From: Desulfoscipio geothermicus
Lineage (GTDB): Bacteria > Bacillota > Desulfotomaculia > Desulfotomaculales > Desulfallaceae
DNA: 64,000 bases
Direction of reading: 5' to 3'
Assembly (NCBI GenBank): GCA_016841645.1
Contig: JAENYS010000001.1
Location: forward strand, 124,001-188,000
Positions 55,370 to 64,000 of the stretch are shown here, piece after piece. Position 1 is the first letter of the stretch; the number at the start of each line of letters is the position of its first letter. The notes under the pieces were generated by a model. It searched no databases. It saw only the letters and a list, made by a program, of their open reading frames with translations, and was not told where the DNA came from. The position numbers and the translations under genes are program-made.

Positions 55370-58108
55370 TTACGCCAGTTCCCGTTTAATGGCCTGTATA
55401 GTGTAAGCCTCTATCTGGTCGCCTTCCCTTATATCATTAAACTTTTCCACAGTAATACCACACTCGTAGCCCTGCATCACTTCCTTGGCGTCATCCTTAA
55501 ACCTTTTTAGAGAATCCATATGCCCCTCATGAATTACAATGCCATCCCTAATTACGCGTACGCCGGAATCCCTGGTTACTTTACCTTCCGTTATATAGCA
55601 CCCTGCTATTGTGCCCACCTTGCTCACTTTAAATGTCTTACGCACTTCGGCCCGCCCCAACACCACTTCTTTGTACTCGGGCTCTAATAGACCGCTCATG
55701 GCTGCCTTGATATCCTCGATGGCATCGTAAATAATCCTGTATAAACGTATATCCACTTTTTCCGTTTCCACAGCATTACGGGCATTTACATCAGGCCGCA
55801 CATTAAATCCGATAACTATAGCATTAGAGGCCGAAGCCAGCATAATATCGGATTCAGTAATAGCACCAACACCGCCGTGAATAACGTTAACCCTGACCTC
55901 ATCGGTCCCCATTTGTTCCAACGCCTGGCGCACGGCTTCCACCGAACCCTGCACATCTGCCTTAATAATTATGTTCAGTTCTTTAACCTGACCTTCTTGA
56001 ATCTGATTAAACAAATCATCCAGCGAAATCTTCGGTGCGGAAAGTTTAAACTCTTCCTCCCGCTTTTTTGTAGATCGTTCATCAATGATTTGCTTGCCGA
56101 ATTTTTCGTCTTCCACAGTATGAAACAATTCCCCGGCCGGTGGCACTCCCGAAAAGCCAAGTACCTCCACCGGCATGGACGGGCCTGCTTTACTCACCCG
56201 CCGGCCGGTATAATCCATCATCGCCCTTACTTTACCATAAGCGACACCGGCAATGATGAAATCACCTACCCGCAGCGTGCCGTTTTGCACCAACACTGTA
56301 GCCACCGGCCCACGGCCCTTGTCAAGTTCAGCCTCAATTACCGTGCCCCGAGCCGCCCGGTTGGGATTTGCTTTAAATTCACCGACTTCCGCCACCAGCA
56401 GGATCATTTCTAAAAGTTCCGGGAGGTTTTGTTTTTCCTTGGCCGAAACCTCCACGAAAATTGTATCCCCGCCCCATTCTTCCGGTACGAGGTTATACTC
56501 CGTCAATTCACGTTTCACTTTTTCCGGGTCAGCACCAGGCTTATCAATTTTGTTCACTGCCACAATAATAGGTACATCCGCAGCCCGAGCGTGGTTAATC
56601 GCCTCAACGGTCTGAGGCATTACACCATCATCGGCGGCTATTACTACTATGGCAATATCGGTTACTTTGGCTCCCCTGGCCCGCATCGCCGTAAATGCCG
56701 CATGCCCGGGAGTATCAACAAAGGTAATTTTCTTACCCTTATGCTCTACCTGATAAGCGCCGATGTGCTGGGTAATACCACCAGCCTCCGATGCTGTCAC
56801 ATTGGCATGACGGATAGCATCCAAAAGTGATGTTTTACCATGGTCTACGTGTCCCATGATAGTAACCACCGGCGGGCGCCAACCCAAATCGTTGGCATCA
56901 TCTTCTGGTTCTTGCATCATCAACTGGGCTTCCTTATCAAGCTCAACCTTTACCTGCACCTCAAAGCCCATTTCATTAGCTACAATAGTAGCCGTTTCAG
57001 CATCAATTTCCTGATTTATTGTGACCATCATACCAAGTTCCATTAATTTTTTAATAACCGCACCAGCATTAATACGCATCTTTTCGGCCAGTGTTTTAAC
57101 GGTAATGGTTTCGCCAATCACTACAGGCTTTTTCTCCACTATGGGTGCCGGTTGGCTTTTCCTCCGCGGGCCTTTATTAAACCCTTTGTTCGCGCCGGAT
57201 TTAAAGTCACGCTCTTTCTTAGAGGCATCTTTAGCAAACCTGCTATCTTTAGTGTTTTTTCCTTTAAAAGCATGCTTTTCAACCTGTTTGGTGCGTTCTT
57301 GCGCTTTGTTTTTCTCCAGTGCTTTTACTTGATCCGGCATGGACTTTTGAGCCAACTTGGCTATACCGCCACCCGCCTGGGCATTTAGACCATTGCCCCC
57401 CCTGGGATTGTGACCACCTCGGTCAAAAGGCTTGGCAGGACGTTGTTGACCGGATGGCCGGTTATGGTCACCCATTTTGTTGCGATCGCGAAAAGCAGGA
57501 GATGGCCCCCTGGTTTGCTCGGGTTTTTTCATCGCCGCACGATTTTCAACTGGCGCATGGTCACGGTCGGCAGCCACTCTACCCTGCGGCCCGCTTTCAT
57601 GTCTGGACTGATTACTCCCAGATTGGTTATTCCTGAGTTGGTTATTCCTGAGTTGGTTATTTCTTGATTGGTTACTTCTTGGTTGGTTACTCCTTGGTTG
57701 GTTACCTCTAAACTGATTGTTTTTTTGTTTATCATCTTGTTTTTGATACCGTGGCTCACTAGCTCGCCCTTTATCGCTAGATGAATTTCCTGCTGTCTTT
57801 TCAGTGAATACACGATCAGGCGGGCGATCGGGAACCCGATCCACCAAACCGGGGCCGCGATCTTGACGATCCCGACTGCTTGCAGCCCTAAAGCCTCCGT
57901 GCTTTTCATTTTTATGTTGTACTGACTTAGTCATATTATTGCCACTACCAGCACTCTGATAAAAATTCTTAATCTTATTAATTTCATTATCCTCTAAAGT
58001 ACTCATGTGGGACTTTACTGTAATACCCATTTGATTAAGTTGATGAAGCATATCCTTGCTTTCTATATTAAGCTCCTTAGCAAGTTCATGAACACGCTTT
58101 TTGACCAT
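55370..58108 (-). CDS. infB: Translation initiation factor IF-2
   Basis: The 912-residue GTPase has an N-terminal helix domain ([20 protein letters not shown]), a long basic/Asn-rich linker to about residue 330, and the G domain with [17 protein letters not shown] and NKIDKPGAD, followed by the barrel and C-terminal fMet-tRNA-binding domains. It brings initiator tRNA to the 30S subunit. Residues 131-170 are eight tandem NQxRx-type pentapeptides (57599-57718). The linker is much longer than in many IF-2 proteins. Confidence 0.97.
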   Translation of the reverse strand: MVKKRVHELAKELNIESKDMLHQLNQMGITVKSHMSTLEDNEINKIKNFYQSAGSGNNMTKSVQHKNEKHGGFRAASSRDRQDRGPGLVDRVPDRPPDRVFTEKTAGNSSSDKGRASEPRYQKQDDKQKNNQFRGNQPRSNQPRSNQSRNNQLRNNQLRNNQSGSNQSRHESGPQGRVAADRDHAPVENRAAMKKPEQTRGPSPAFRDRNKMGDHNRPSGQQRPAKPFDRGGHNPRGGNGLNAQAGGGIAKLAQKSMPDQVKALEKNKAQERTKQVEKHAFKGKNTKDSRFAKDASKKERDFKSGANKGFNKGPRRKSQPAPIVEKKPVVIGETITVKTLAEKMRINAGAVIKKLMELGMMVTINQEIDAETATIVANEMGFEVQVKVELDKEAQLMMQEPEDDANDLGWRPPVVTIMGHVDHGKTSLLDAIRHANVTASEAGGITQHIGAYQVEHKGKKITFVDTPGHAAFTAMRARGAKVTDIAIVVIAADDGVMPQTVEAINHARAADVPIIVAVNKIDKPGADPEKVKRELTEYNLVPEEWGGDTIFVEVSAKEKQNLPELLEMILLVAEVGEFKANPNRAARGTVIEAELDKGRGPVATVLVQNGTLRVGDFIIAGVAYGKVRAMMDYTGRRVSKAGPSMPVEVLGFSGVPPAGELFHTVEDEKFGKQIIDERSTKKREEEFKLSAPKISLDDLFNQIQEGQVKELNIIIKADVQGSVEAVRQALEQMGTDEVRVNVIHGGVGAITESDIMLASASNAIVIGFNVRPDVNARNAVETEKVDIRLYRIIYDAIEDIKAAMSGLLEPEYKEVVLGRAEVRKTFKVSKVGTIAGCYITEGKVTRDSGVRVIRDGIVIHEGHMDSLKRFKDDAKEVMQGYECGITVEKFNDIREGDQIEAYTIQAIKRELA
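57599..57718 (-). repeat. Eight tandem 15-bp units within infB
   Basis: The frame encodes eight consecutive pentapeptides beginning NQ ([10 protein letters not shown] twice, [10 protein letters not shown] twice, [10 protein letters not shown]), residues 131-170 of IF-2. Neighbouring units are nearly identical at DNA level, so unit number may vary between strains. Confidence 0.9.
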
Positions 58109-58126
58109 ACAATCACCTCCGAATGA

Positions 58127-58453
58127 TTAAAACGTACACAAGTTAACCTCTCCCCTTTCCATCGCTCCGGCGATACCCCGGGCAAGCTGTTCATCTATTA
58201 TCGCCACCGCTGTTCGGGGCGCCTTTCCCAGCAAAAAACCCAGTTCATTCTTGGAAGAGTAATAAAAAGCAGGAACACTGTTTTCTCTAGCCAACTGTAT
58301 AAACTTTTCTTGACTTCGCTTTGACGCATCACCAGCTAAAATCAACAATTTAACTTCATTTTTCAAAAAAGCATTTTGCACGGCGGTTTCGCCGCTGATA
58401 ACCTTCCCGGCCCGCCTGCATAAACCAAGCAAACTAGCCACCACATCGGTCAC
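58127..58453 (-). CDS. ylxQ: L7Ae-family ribosomal protein YlxQ
   Basis: The 108-residue protein has LLGLCRRAGKVISGETAVQN, then KLLILAGDASKRSQEKFIQL and NELGFLLGKAPRTAVAIID, as in the L7Ae/L30e RNA-binding fold. It probably binds kink-turn RNA. It overlaps the ylxR stop by 4 bases (ATGA type) and lies between ylxR and infB as in Bacillus. Confidence 0.93.
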   Translation of the reverse strand: MTDVVASLLGLCRRAGKVISGETAVQNAFLKNEVKLLILAGDASKRSQEKFIQLARENSVPAFYYSSKNELGFLLGKAPRTAVAIIDEQLARGIAGAMERGEVNLCTF

Positions 58454-58719
58454 GGCTGATCCACCCTCTCCAGCAGGCTATCTTTAATTTCCTGATTAAT
58501 GGTATGTTTTAATGCCTTTTCAATTCTTTTACCTTTTAATGCCTTATCCAAACACTCTTTACTGGGACAAATATAAGCGCCCCGCCCCGAACGTTTGCCA
58601 GTACGATCTATTTCTATGGTTCCCTCAGGTGTTCTTACTACCCTGATCAATGTTTTTTTAGGTTTCATTTCCTGACAGCCTAAACACATTCTTTCCGGTA
58701 TTTTTCTCACCTTAGGCAA
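58450..58719 (-). CDS. ylxR: YlxR (DUF448) RNA-binding protein
   Basis: The 89-residue protein begins VRKIPERMCLGCQEMKPKKT and continues RTGKRSGRGAYICPSKECLD, the DUF448 signature with the GRGAY loop. In other species it binds RNA or affects RNase P and transcription. It sits between nusA and ylxQ. Confidence 0.95.
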   Translation of the reverse strand: MPKVRKIPERMCLGCQEMKPKKTLIRVVRTPEGTIEIDRTGKRSGRGAYICPSKECLDKALKGKRIEKALKHTINQEIKDSLLERVDQP

Positions 58720-58731
58720 GCCGAGACCCCC

Positions 58732-59814
58732 CTATTCAATGAATTCCTCGGCAAACAAATCTTTGTAATCAGGATATAATTCAGCCATTTGACTTTCACT
58801 TTTAATATCTATCTTCCACCCCGTTAACTTAGCAGCTAAGCGAGCGTTTTGCCCCTCTTTACCAATAGCCAAAGAAAGCTGGTAATCGGGTACAATAACC
58901 CGGGCCACCTTTTCATCCTCCCATATTTCAACAGCCGCAACTTTAGCCGGGCTAAGTGAACTGGCTACAAATTTGGATGGCTCGGAGTCCCATTTAATGA
59001 TGTCTAATTTTTCCCCATGTAGTTCATTAACTATGGTTTGTACACGCATCCCCTTTGGACCGACGCATGCCCCCACCGGGTCAACGTTTTCATCTCTGGA
59101 AAAAACCGCAATTTTAGAACGATATCCAGCCTCCCTGGCCACGGATTTTAATTCCACCACACCTTCCTGCAGCTCAGGAACCTCCAGTTCAAGCAGTCTT
59201 TTTAAAAGACCCGGATGCGTTCGTGAAACAAAAATCTGCGGCCCCTTGGTAGTTTTTTTCACCTCCACTATGTAAGCCTTTACACGATCTCCCGGATTAT
59301 AAGTTTCGCCTGGTATCTGCTCTGCGGGAGTTAATATAGCCTCTGTTTTACCTAATTCAATAAATGCATTTTTTTGTTCAATCCGCTGTACTACACCGCT
59401 AACAATATCGCCTTCCCGGTTGGCAAATTGCTCATAAATTATGTTGCGCTCGGCCTCACGAATCCGCTGTACCACCACTTGCTTGGCCGTTTGGGCCGCG
59501 ATCCGGCCAAAATTACGCGGTGTAACCTCAGTCTCCACCACATCATCCAAATTATAAAGGGGATCAATGGCCATAGCTTCAGAAAGAGAAATTTCCAAGC
59601 GCGGGTCGGTCACTACTTCCACAACATTTCTCTGGGCATAGACTTTACAATCGCCTGTTTCCCGGTCTATAAGCACTTTGGCGTTTTGCAACGAGCCAAA
59701 ATTTCTTTTGTAAGCTGAGAGCAGTGCAGCCTCTATCGCCTCCAGTAAAATATTTGCGGAAATCCCCTTTTCCCTTTCCAAATCCCTAAGGGCTTCCAAA
59801 AATTCGGTATTCAT
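58732..59814 (-). CDS. nusA: Transcription termination/antitermination factor NusA
   Basis: The 360-residue protein has an N-terminal RNA polymerase-binding domain ([20 protein letters not shown]), an S1 domain (about 135-200) and two KH domains ([40 protein letters not shown]). It controls pausing and termination. ATG 59814 follows GGAGGG; the longer frame has no support. It follows rimP by 70 bases. Confidence 0.97.
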   Translation of the reverse strand: MNTEFLEALRDLEREKGISANILLEAIEAALLSAYKRNFGSLQNAKVLIDRETGDCKVYAQRNVVEVVTDPRLEISLSEAMAIDPLYNLDDVVETEVTPRNFGRIAAQTAKQVVVQRIREAERNIIYEQFANREGDIVSGVVQRIEQKNAFIELGKTEAILTPAEQIPGETYNPGDRVKAYIVEVKKTTKGPQIFVSRTHPGLLKRLLELEVPELQEGVVELKSVAREAGYRSKIAVFSRDENVDPVGACVGPKGMRVQTIVNELHGEKLDIIKWDSEPSKFVASSLSPAKVAAVEIWEDEKVARVIVPDYQLSLAIGKEGQNARLAAKLTGWKIDIKSESQMAELYPDYKDLFAEEFIE

Positions 59815-59884
59815 TACCGTGTCCCTCCACAAAACTATTCCCATACACAATATTTCAGGTCTACTAAAATTGATCTTATAACTT

Positions 59885-60346
59885 TTAATAATCAGGCATC
59901 AAACGAGCCAATGCAATCTGTTCCAATGGCAGGACAATACTGGCACCGTCCACATCAAGAATTACAGAATGGTTTTCAGCAGCTATAATTTTTCCTTTAA
60001 ACTTACGCTTACCTTCCACCGGAATATAGGTAGTTAGTTTTACATTCTCGCCGGTGAATTTGACAAAGTCAGCCGTTTTTTTTAACGGTCTATCCAAGCC
60101 TGGTGACGATACCTCCAGTGTATACGTATGTGGTATGGGGTCATGTTCGTCCAACAGCGGGTCTATAATTTCTGAGACCAACTGGCAGTCTTCAAGACCT
60201 ATTCCTGAAGGTTTATCAATAAAAACCCTTAAGAACCAGTACCCTCCCTCCCTGGTGTATTTTATATCTACCAACTCAATTCCCAGTTCAACCAGTTTGG
60301 GGTTGATGATTTGTGCTATAGCGCTTTCCATTTTGCTATTACTCAT
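59885..60346 (-). CDS. rimP: Ribosome maturation factor RimP
   Basis: The 153-residue protein has LGIELVDIKYTREGGYWFLR, then DCQLVSEIIDPLLDEHDPI and LEVSSPGLDRPLKKTADF, a clear RimP. It helps 30S assembly. The start has GGAGGATAA. It is the first gene of the rimP-nusA-infB operon; a hairpin lies about 55 bases upstream. Confidence 0.97.
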   Translation of the reverse strand: MSNSKMESAIAQIINPKLVELGIELVDIKYTREGGYWFLRVFIDKPSGIGLEDCQLVSEIIDPLLDEHDPIPHTYTLEVSSPGLDRPLKKTADFVKFTGENVKLTTYIPVEGKRKFKGKIIAAENHSVILDVDGASIVLPLEQIALARLMPDY

Positions 60347-60401
60347 TTCTTTATCCTCCCCAATACTAACTACCGTAGTTTCCCCTTAGTATAATACGAA
60401 A

Positions 60402-60420
60402 GAGTGGGCAATACCCACTC
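60402..60420 (-). terminator. Hairpin between proS and rimP, weak terminator
   Basis: gagtggg/cccactc (60402-60408/60414-60420), 5-base loop, followed on the minus strand by TTTCGTATTATACT. The U-tract is short, so termination is probably partial. A -10-like TATACT follows but no -35 at normal spacing. Confidence 0.5.
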
Positions 60421-60592
60421 CTTAAATAAACAGTCTAAATAAAGTCTTTAGTGGTCATCTTAAAATCACAAGCCATGATTACTGATACAAAATAACGAAT
60501 AGGCTCAAAAACAAATTAATATTATCATAAAAGGGAGCGTTTGACAAGGTGGGCTTAACCCATACATCATACCTGCACCACTTAAATACAAC

Positions 60593-62320
60593 TCAAAAGC
60601 ATCTTTCATCCATCATTCTTAGCCTTTCCTTTACAGCACCAACCACATCCTCTAACGGAACCGGTACTGTTTCACCATCCCGCCGCAGGTAAAGCTCTAC
60701 CTCACCGTTGGCTAATCTCTTTGACCCCACAGTAACGCGCACAGGGTAGCCCACCAGATCCGCATCGTTGAATTTAACCCCTGCCCGCTCCGGCCGATCA
60801 TCAATAACGGTTTCCACTCCTGAATTATTAAGAGCATTATATATTGATTCAGCGACCTGCATGAGATTTTGATCCTTATTGCTCACCGGCACCACGATTA
60901 CATGATAAGGCGCAATTTGTACCGGCCAGATTATGCCACGATCATCATAGTTCTGCTCAACAGCGGCAGCCATCGTCCTGGTTACGCCAATACCGTAGCA
61001 GCCCATCACAAACGGCGTGGCCTTACCGTTTTCATCTAAAAAAGTTCCTCCTAATGCTTTACTGTATTTGGTGCCTAGTTTGAATACCTGGCCGACCTCA
61101 ATCCCTCTAGCCTCCTGCAGTTCTGCGCCACAATGAGGGCAGGGCTCACCGGCTTTAACTAAACGAATGTCGGTAATTAAATCCGGTTTGAAATCCCGCT
61201 GTGGGTTAACATTAACCAGGTGTTTGTCTTTTTCATTGGCCCCGCATACGGCATTAACCAACCCAATTACTTCGATGTCTGCCACCAATCTGACTCCGGA
61301 CAGGTCCACCGGTCCGGCATAGCCCACCGGAGCACCGGTTACCGAATGTACCGTTTGCTCATCTGCCAGATCCAGCCTGACACAGTCAAGAACATTATAA
61401 AGCTTGACTTCATTAATTTCCCGGTCGCCTCTGACAATTGCCGCTACGTTTTCTTTATCGGTGCTATAAATAACGGTTTTGATCAGTTTTTCCGATGGCA
61501 CGTTTAGAAACTCGGTTACTTCATTAATGGTGCGGCATCCCGGCGTGACTACCATTTGCAGTTCATCGGGCGCATTATTGGTACGGCTGGTTGCAGAAAC
61601 TGTCTCGGCCCGCTCCTGATTGGCAGCGTAACCGCATTTTTCATCAGCGCAGTAAAGCACGGTAGCTTCTCCAGATTCGGCAAGCACCATAAACTCATGA
61701 GTATCGCTGCCACCAATAGCTCCAGAGTCTGCCACCACCGGTCTGAACTGTAAACCACAGCGGCGAAAAACATTGGTATATGCTTCATACATTTTATTAT
61801 AATTAACATCCAGTCCCGCTTGATCGCGATCAAATGAATATAAATCTTTCATAATAAATTCTCTGCCACGCATCAATCCAAACCGCGGGCGGCGCTCATC
61901 CCGGTATTTGTTTTGAATTTGATACAGCAGCAAAGGTAACTGTTTATAAGAATTTACTTCACCTTTAACCAGCGAAGTAATAATTTCCTCGTGGGTCGGA
62001 CCCAGGCAAAAATCCCGGCCATGCCTGTCTTTAAGCCTAAACAACTCGGGACCATATATATCCCAACGCCCGGATTCCTGCCATAACTCCGCAGGCTGAA
62101 TAATGGGCATCATAATCTCCTGGGCGCCCTGCCTGTCCATTTCCTCTCTGATAATTTGCTCGATTTTCCGGATTACCCGCCAGGCCAGGGGCAGCAATGT
62201 ATACACACCGGCCGCCGCCTTACGCATAAAGCCGGCTCGTAACAGCAACTGGTGACTGATCACCTCGGCCTCCGCGGGTACCTCACGTAACGTTGGCAGC
62301 AGTAAATTAGAAACCCTCAT
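60593..62320 (-). CDS. proS: Prolyl-tRNA synthetase (bacterial type)
   Basis: The 575-residue class II enzyme has motif 1 near [18 protein letters not shown], motif 2 [19 protein letters not shown], the inserted editing domain (about 225-390, with [19 protein letters not shown]), motif 3 [18 protein letters not shown] and an anticodon-binding end. It charges tRNA-Pro. Its start overlaps the ispG stop by 14 bases. Confidence 0.97.
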   Translation of the reverse strand: MRVSNLLLPTLREVPAEAEVISHQLLLRAGFMRKAAAGVYTLLPLAWRVIRKIEQIIREEMDRQGAQEIMMPIIQPAELWQESGRWDIYGPELFRLKDRHGRDFCLGPTHEEIITSLVKGEVNSYKQLPLLLYQIQNKYRDERRPRFGLMRGREFIMKDLYSFDRDQAGLDVNYNKMYEAYTNVFRRCGLQFRPVVADSGAIGGSDTHEFMVLAESGEATVLYCADEKCGYAANQERAETVSATSRTNNAPDELQMVVTPGCRTINEVTEFLNVPSEKLIKTVIYSTDKENVAAIVRGDREINEVKLYNVLDCVRLDLADEQTVHSVTGAPVGYAGPVDLSGVRLVADIEVIGLVNAVCGANEKDKHLVNVNPQRDFKPDLITDIRLVKAGEPCPHCGAELQEARGIEVGQVFKLGTKYSKALGGTFLDENGKATPFVMGCYGIGVTRTMAAAVEQNYDDRGIIWPVQIAPYHVIVVPVSNKDQNLMQVAESIYNALNNSGVETVIDDRPERAGVKFNDADLVGYPVRVTVGSKRLANGEVELYLRRDGETVPVPLEDVVGAVKERLRMMDERCF

Positions 62321-63380
62321 TTCCGTAACCCCCTTGGATAATATAATCTATTTCTTTCATTAGCTCTTCAACCAGTAAGTTTTCCGGTACTTTCCTAATT
62401 ACCTGTCCTTTACGAAAAATAAGTCCTTCCCCGTTACCGCCCGCAATACCTACATCGGCATGTTTAGCCTCCCCGGGACCGTTAACAGCACAGCCCATTA
62501 CCGCCACTTTTATAGGCCGTTCAATGAATGCCAGGCGCTGTTCCACCTCACCGGCAATGCGAGCCAGATCAATACGCGTTCTACCACAGGTAGGACACGA
62601 TATCAATTCCACTCCCCGGCGCCGTAAACCCAAGGCCTTCAATATTTCGTAGGCAGCCCGTACCTCTTGTACCGGATCACCGGTCAAAGAGACCCGAACT
62701 GTATCACCCAGTCCCTCCCATAGCAAAGCCCCGATACCAACCGCCGACTTAATGCTTCCCGAAAATATAGTACCTGCTTCGGTAACTCCTATGTGAAACG
62801 GATAATCCACTTTATCAGCCAGCATACGATAAGCGGTTAACATAAGCGGCACATCCGAGGCCTTTAAAGAAATCTTAATATCGTAAAAGCCCAAATCCTC
62901 TAGTATAGACACATGCCGCAGAGCGCTTTGAACCATAGCTTCAGGTGTTACTCCTGTCCGGAGTAAATCCTTTTCCAACGATCCGGCATTAACTCCGATG
63001 CGAATGGGTATATGCCTTTGCTGAGCCGCCTGGACCACAGCCACAACCTTATCCCGACCCCCGATATTACCGGGATTGATACGTAACCCGTCCACTCCCG
63101 CATCAATAGCCGCTAGAGCCAAGCGATAATCAAAATGGATATCCGCTACCAGAGGAACGGTTAGCCCTCGCATAATATCCGGCAATGCACGAGCCGCCTG
63201 TTGATCAGGTACTGCTACCCGTACGATCTCGCAGCCGGCCTCGGTGAGTTGCTCAATTTGCGCCCTCGTAGCCATTACATCAGCAGTATCAGTGTTGGTC
63301 ATAGACTGCACCGAAACCGGCGCATTACCACCTACCGTAATGCCGCCCAGATGCACCGGCCTGCTTTTCCTGCGCTGCAT
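62307..63380 (-). CDS. ispG: 4-hydroxy-3-methylbut-2-enyl-diphosphate synthase
   Basis: The 357-residue Fe-S enzyme of the methylerythritol phosphate isoprenoid pathway has [13 protein letters not shown], the barrel with [13 protein letters not shown], and the C-terminal cluster cysteines in [13 protein letters not shown] and [15 protein letters not shown]. The start has GGAGGATAAAAT. The order rseP-ispG-proS is widely conserved in Firmicutes. Confidence 0.97.
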   Translation of the reverse strand: MQRRKSRPVHLGGITVGGNAPVSVQSMTNTDTADVMATRAQIEQLTEAGCEIVRVAVPDQQAARALPDIMRGLTVPLVADIHFDYRLALAAIDAGVDGLRINPGNIGGRDKVVAVVQAAQQRHIPIRIGVNAGSLEKDLLRTGVTPEAMVQSALRHVSILEDLGFYDIKISLKASDVPLMLTAYRMLADKVDYPFHIGVTEAGTIFSGSIKSAVGIGALLWEGLGDTVRVSLTGDPVQEVRAAYEILKALGLRRRGVELISCPTCGRTRIDLARIAGEVEQRLAFIERPIKVAVMGCAVNGPGEAKHADVGIAGGNGEGLIFRKGQVIRKVPENLLVEELMKEIDYIIQGGYGNEGF

Positions 63381-63510
63381 ATTTTATCCTCCAAGCTAAA
63401 AATGCGCGTTCATGCTTAGTTTATATTTACATAAAATCAATTATATACAACATACATTATAACATTTTCGTGCAAGTTTTTCCAAATAACCAGTTCCGAG
63501 CCAAATTATT

Positions 63511-63538
63511 ACCCCGGCAGCCATCCTTGTACCGGGGT
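63511..63538 (-). terminator. Hairpin after rseP
   Basis: accccgg (63511-63517) pairs with ccggggt (63532-63538) over 14 bases; the minus strand then reads AATAATTT. It lies 45 bases past the rseP stop. The poly-U part is weak. Confidence 0.55.
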
Positions 63539-63582
63539 TATGCATTATATTTAAAATTTAGTTACTTACATCACGGAGAGCC

Positions 63583-64000
63583 CTAGGGGCTATTAGTTAA
63601 TAGCTGTAAAACATCATTATAGGTAACAACCACAAACAACAGCAACAGTAAACCAAACCCCACCATGTGGATAAAGTTCTCCTTGGAAGGATCTACGGGA
63701 CGCCCCCGCAGACTTTCCAGGCCGAGGAACATTATCCGGCTACCGTCTAAGGCGGGAATGGGGAACAAGTTAAATAACCCCAAATTAATGCTTAAAAATG
63801 CAGCCAACTGCAAGAGATAAAAGAAACCCGTATTCACCGCCCGGTCAATCTCCCAAACCATCCGCACAGGCCCACCCAATTCCGCAGGTTCCTGACCAAC
63901 TATCATTTTACCGACAAAATCCAATATCAATACTATTACCTGGAAAGTAAACTTGAAACCATTGCCCAGCGCAGCTAGAGGGTTTAATTTCTGTACACGG
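63583..64000 (-). CDS. rseP: Site-2 protease RseP/RasP, C-terminal part (5' end outside window)
   Basis: About 139 C-terminal residues are present and the frame is open to the right edge, reading VQKLNPLAALGNGFKFTF upstream of the first internal start-like codon. Motif NLFPIPALDGSRIMFLGLE is the second metal-binding motif (LDG) of M50 intramembrane proteases. Two hydrophobic segments (FFYLLQLAAFLSINLGLFNL; HMVGFGLLLLLFVVVTY) are seen. It cuts anti-sigma factors and remnant signal peptides in relatives. Confidence 0.92.
   Translation of the reverse strand, partial: RVQKLNPLAALGNGFKFTFQVIVLILDFVGKMIVGQEPAELGGPVRMVWEIDRAVNTGFFYLLQLAAFLSINLGLFNLFPIPALDGSRIMFLGLESLRGRPVDPSKENFIHMVGFGLLLLLFVVVTYNDVLQLLTNSP

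Noticed and set aside
56253-56615. Plus-strand frame opposite infB
   Set aside because: It lies over the conserved G domain of IF-2, with no independent support.
57599-57718. Repeat array considered as a CRISPR
   Set aside because: Units are 15 bases, tandem without spacers, and in frame inside infB.

Overview
The window reads as a chromosomal segment of a spore-forming, anaerobic, low-to-mid GC Firmicute, most like the Desulfotomaculum/Pelotomaculum group (Peptococcaceae). Three things suggest this. There are many sporulation genes (spoVS, ytrH/ytrI, spoVFA/spoVFB, ymxH, ylxY, ylzJ, tepA, dacF, spoIIIE). The left end carries an acyl-CoA dehydrogenase / EtfBA / membrane Fe-S oxidoreductase set of the kind used by syntrophic or sulfate-reducing fatty-acid oxidisers. 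TTG start codons are unusually frequent. No phage, insertion sequence, CRISPR array, rRNA or tRNA gene was seen. The species assignment is inference.

Layout. (1) 1-4400, minus strand: a truncated EtfAB:quinone oxidoreductase-type protein, etfA, etfB with a long structured leader, and an acyl-CoA dehydrogenase with a recognisable promoter. Together they would move electrons from acyl-CoA to the menaquinone pool. (2) 4800-10250: an isolated divergent minC (plus), a NUDIX hydrolase and a DUF3786 protein (minus), then a plus-strand cluster of two DUF2229-type proteins, a BadF/HgdC-type activase and a two-helix membrane peptide, ended by a strong hairpin. (3) 10263-16680, minus: cysteine desulfurase-like protein, an unusual winged-helix plus coiled-coil protein, guaB, a small HTH protein, ytrI, ytrH, and a small coiled-coil protein. 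(4) 16678-24993: a decayed aminotransferase, PHP phosphoesterase, dipeptidase, spoVS, ymdB, an unknown gene, rny, recX, recA, pncC. (5) 25236-32582: a short FtsH-like protease with an overlapping membrane partner, pgsA, rimO, rodZ, spoIIIE. (6) 32800-51417: uppP, ylzJ, tepA, rnj, dapA, dapG, asd, spoVFB, spoVFA, dapB, a small Cys protein, an SDH-type serine protease, ymxH, a membrane protein, dut, an M16 peptidase, dacF, ylxY, pnp, rpsO. (7) 51515-64000: a small two-gene cassette, ribF, truB, nrnA, rbfA, infB, ylxQ, ylxR, nusA, rimP, proS, ispG, and the C-terminal part of rseP.

Regions 4 to 7 keep, in reverse orientation, a gene order known from Bacillus subtilis (rseP-proS-...-nusA-ylxR-ylxQ-infB-rbfA-truB-ribF-rpsO-pnp-ylxY-mlpA-ymxH-spoVFAB-asd-dapG-dapA-rnj-tepA-ylzJ-spoIIIE-...-pgsA-cinA-recA-rny-ymdB-spoVS). 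These genes cover translation initiation, RNA decay, lysine/diaminopimelate and dipicolinate synthesis, cell wall work and sporulation. Aspartate to dihydrodipicolinate to dipicolinate is encoded almost without a break (dapG, asd, dapA, spoVFA/B, with dapB for the diaminopimelate branch).

The accessory or least understood parts are the structured leader of etfB, the activase cluster without a substrate enzyme, the winged-helix/coiled-coil protein, the FtsH-like protease that lacks its extracytoplasmic domain but has a membrane partner, and the small basic/acidic gene pair between rpsO and ribF. No single clearly new defence or mobile system was found; these are the best leads.
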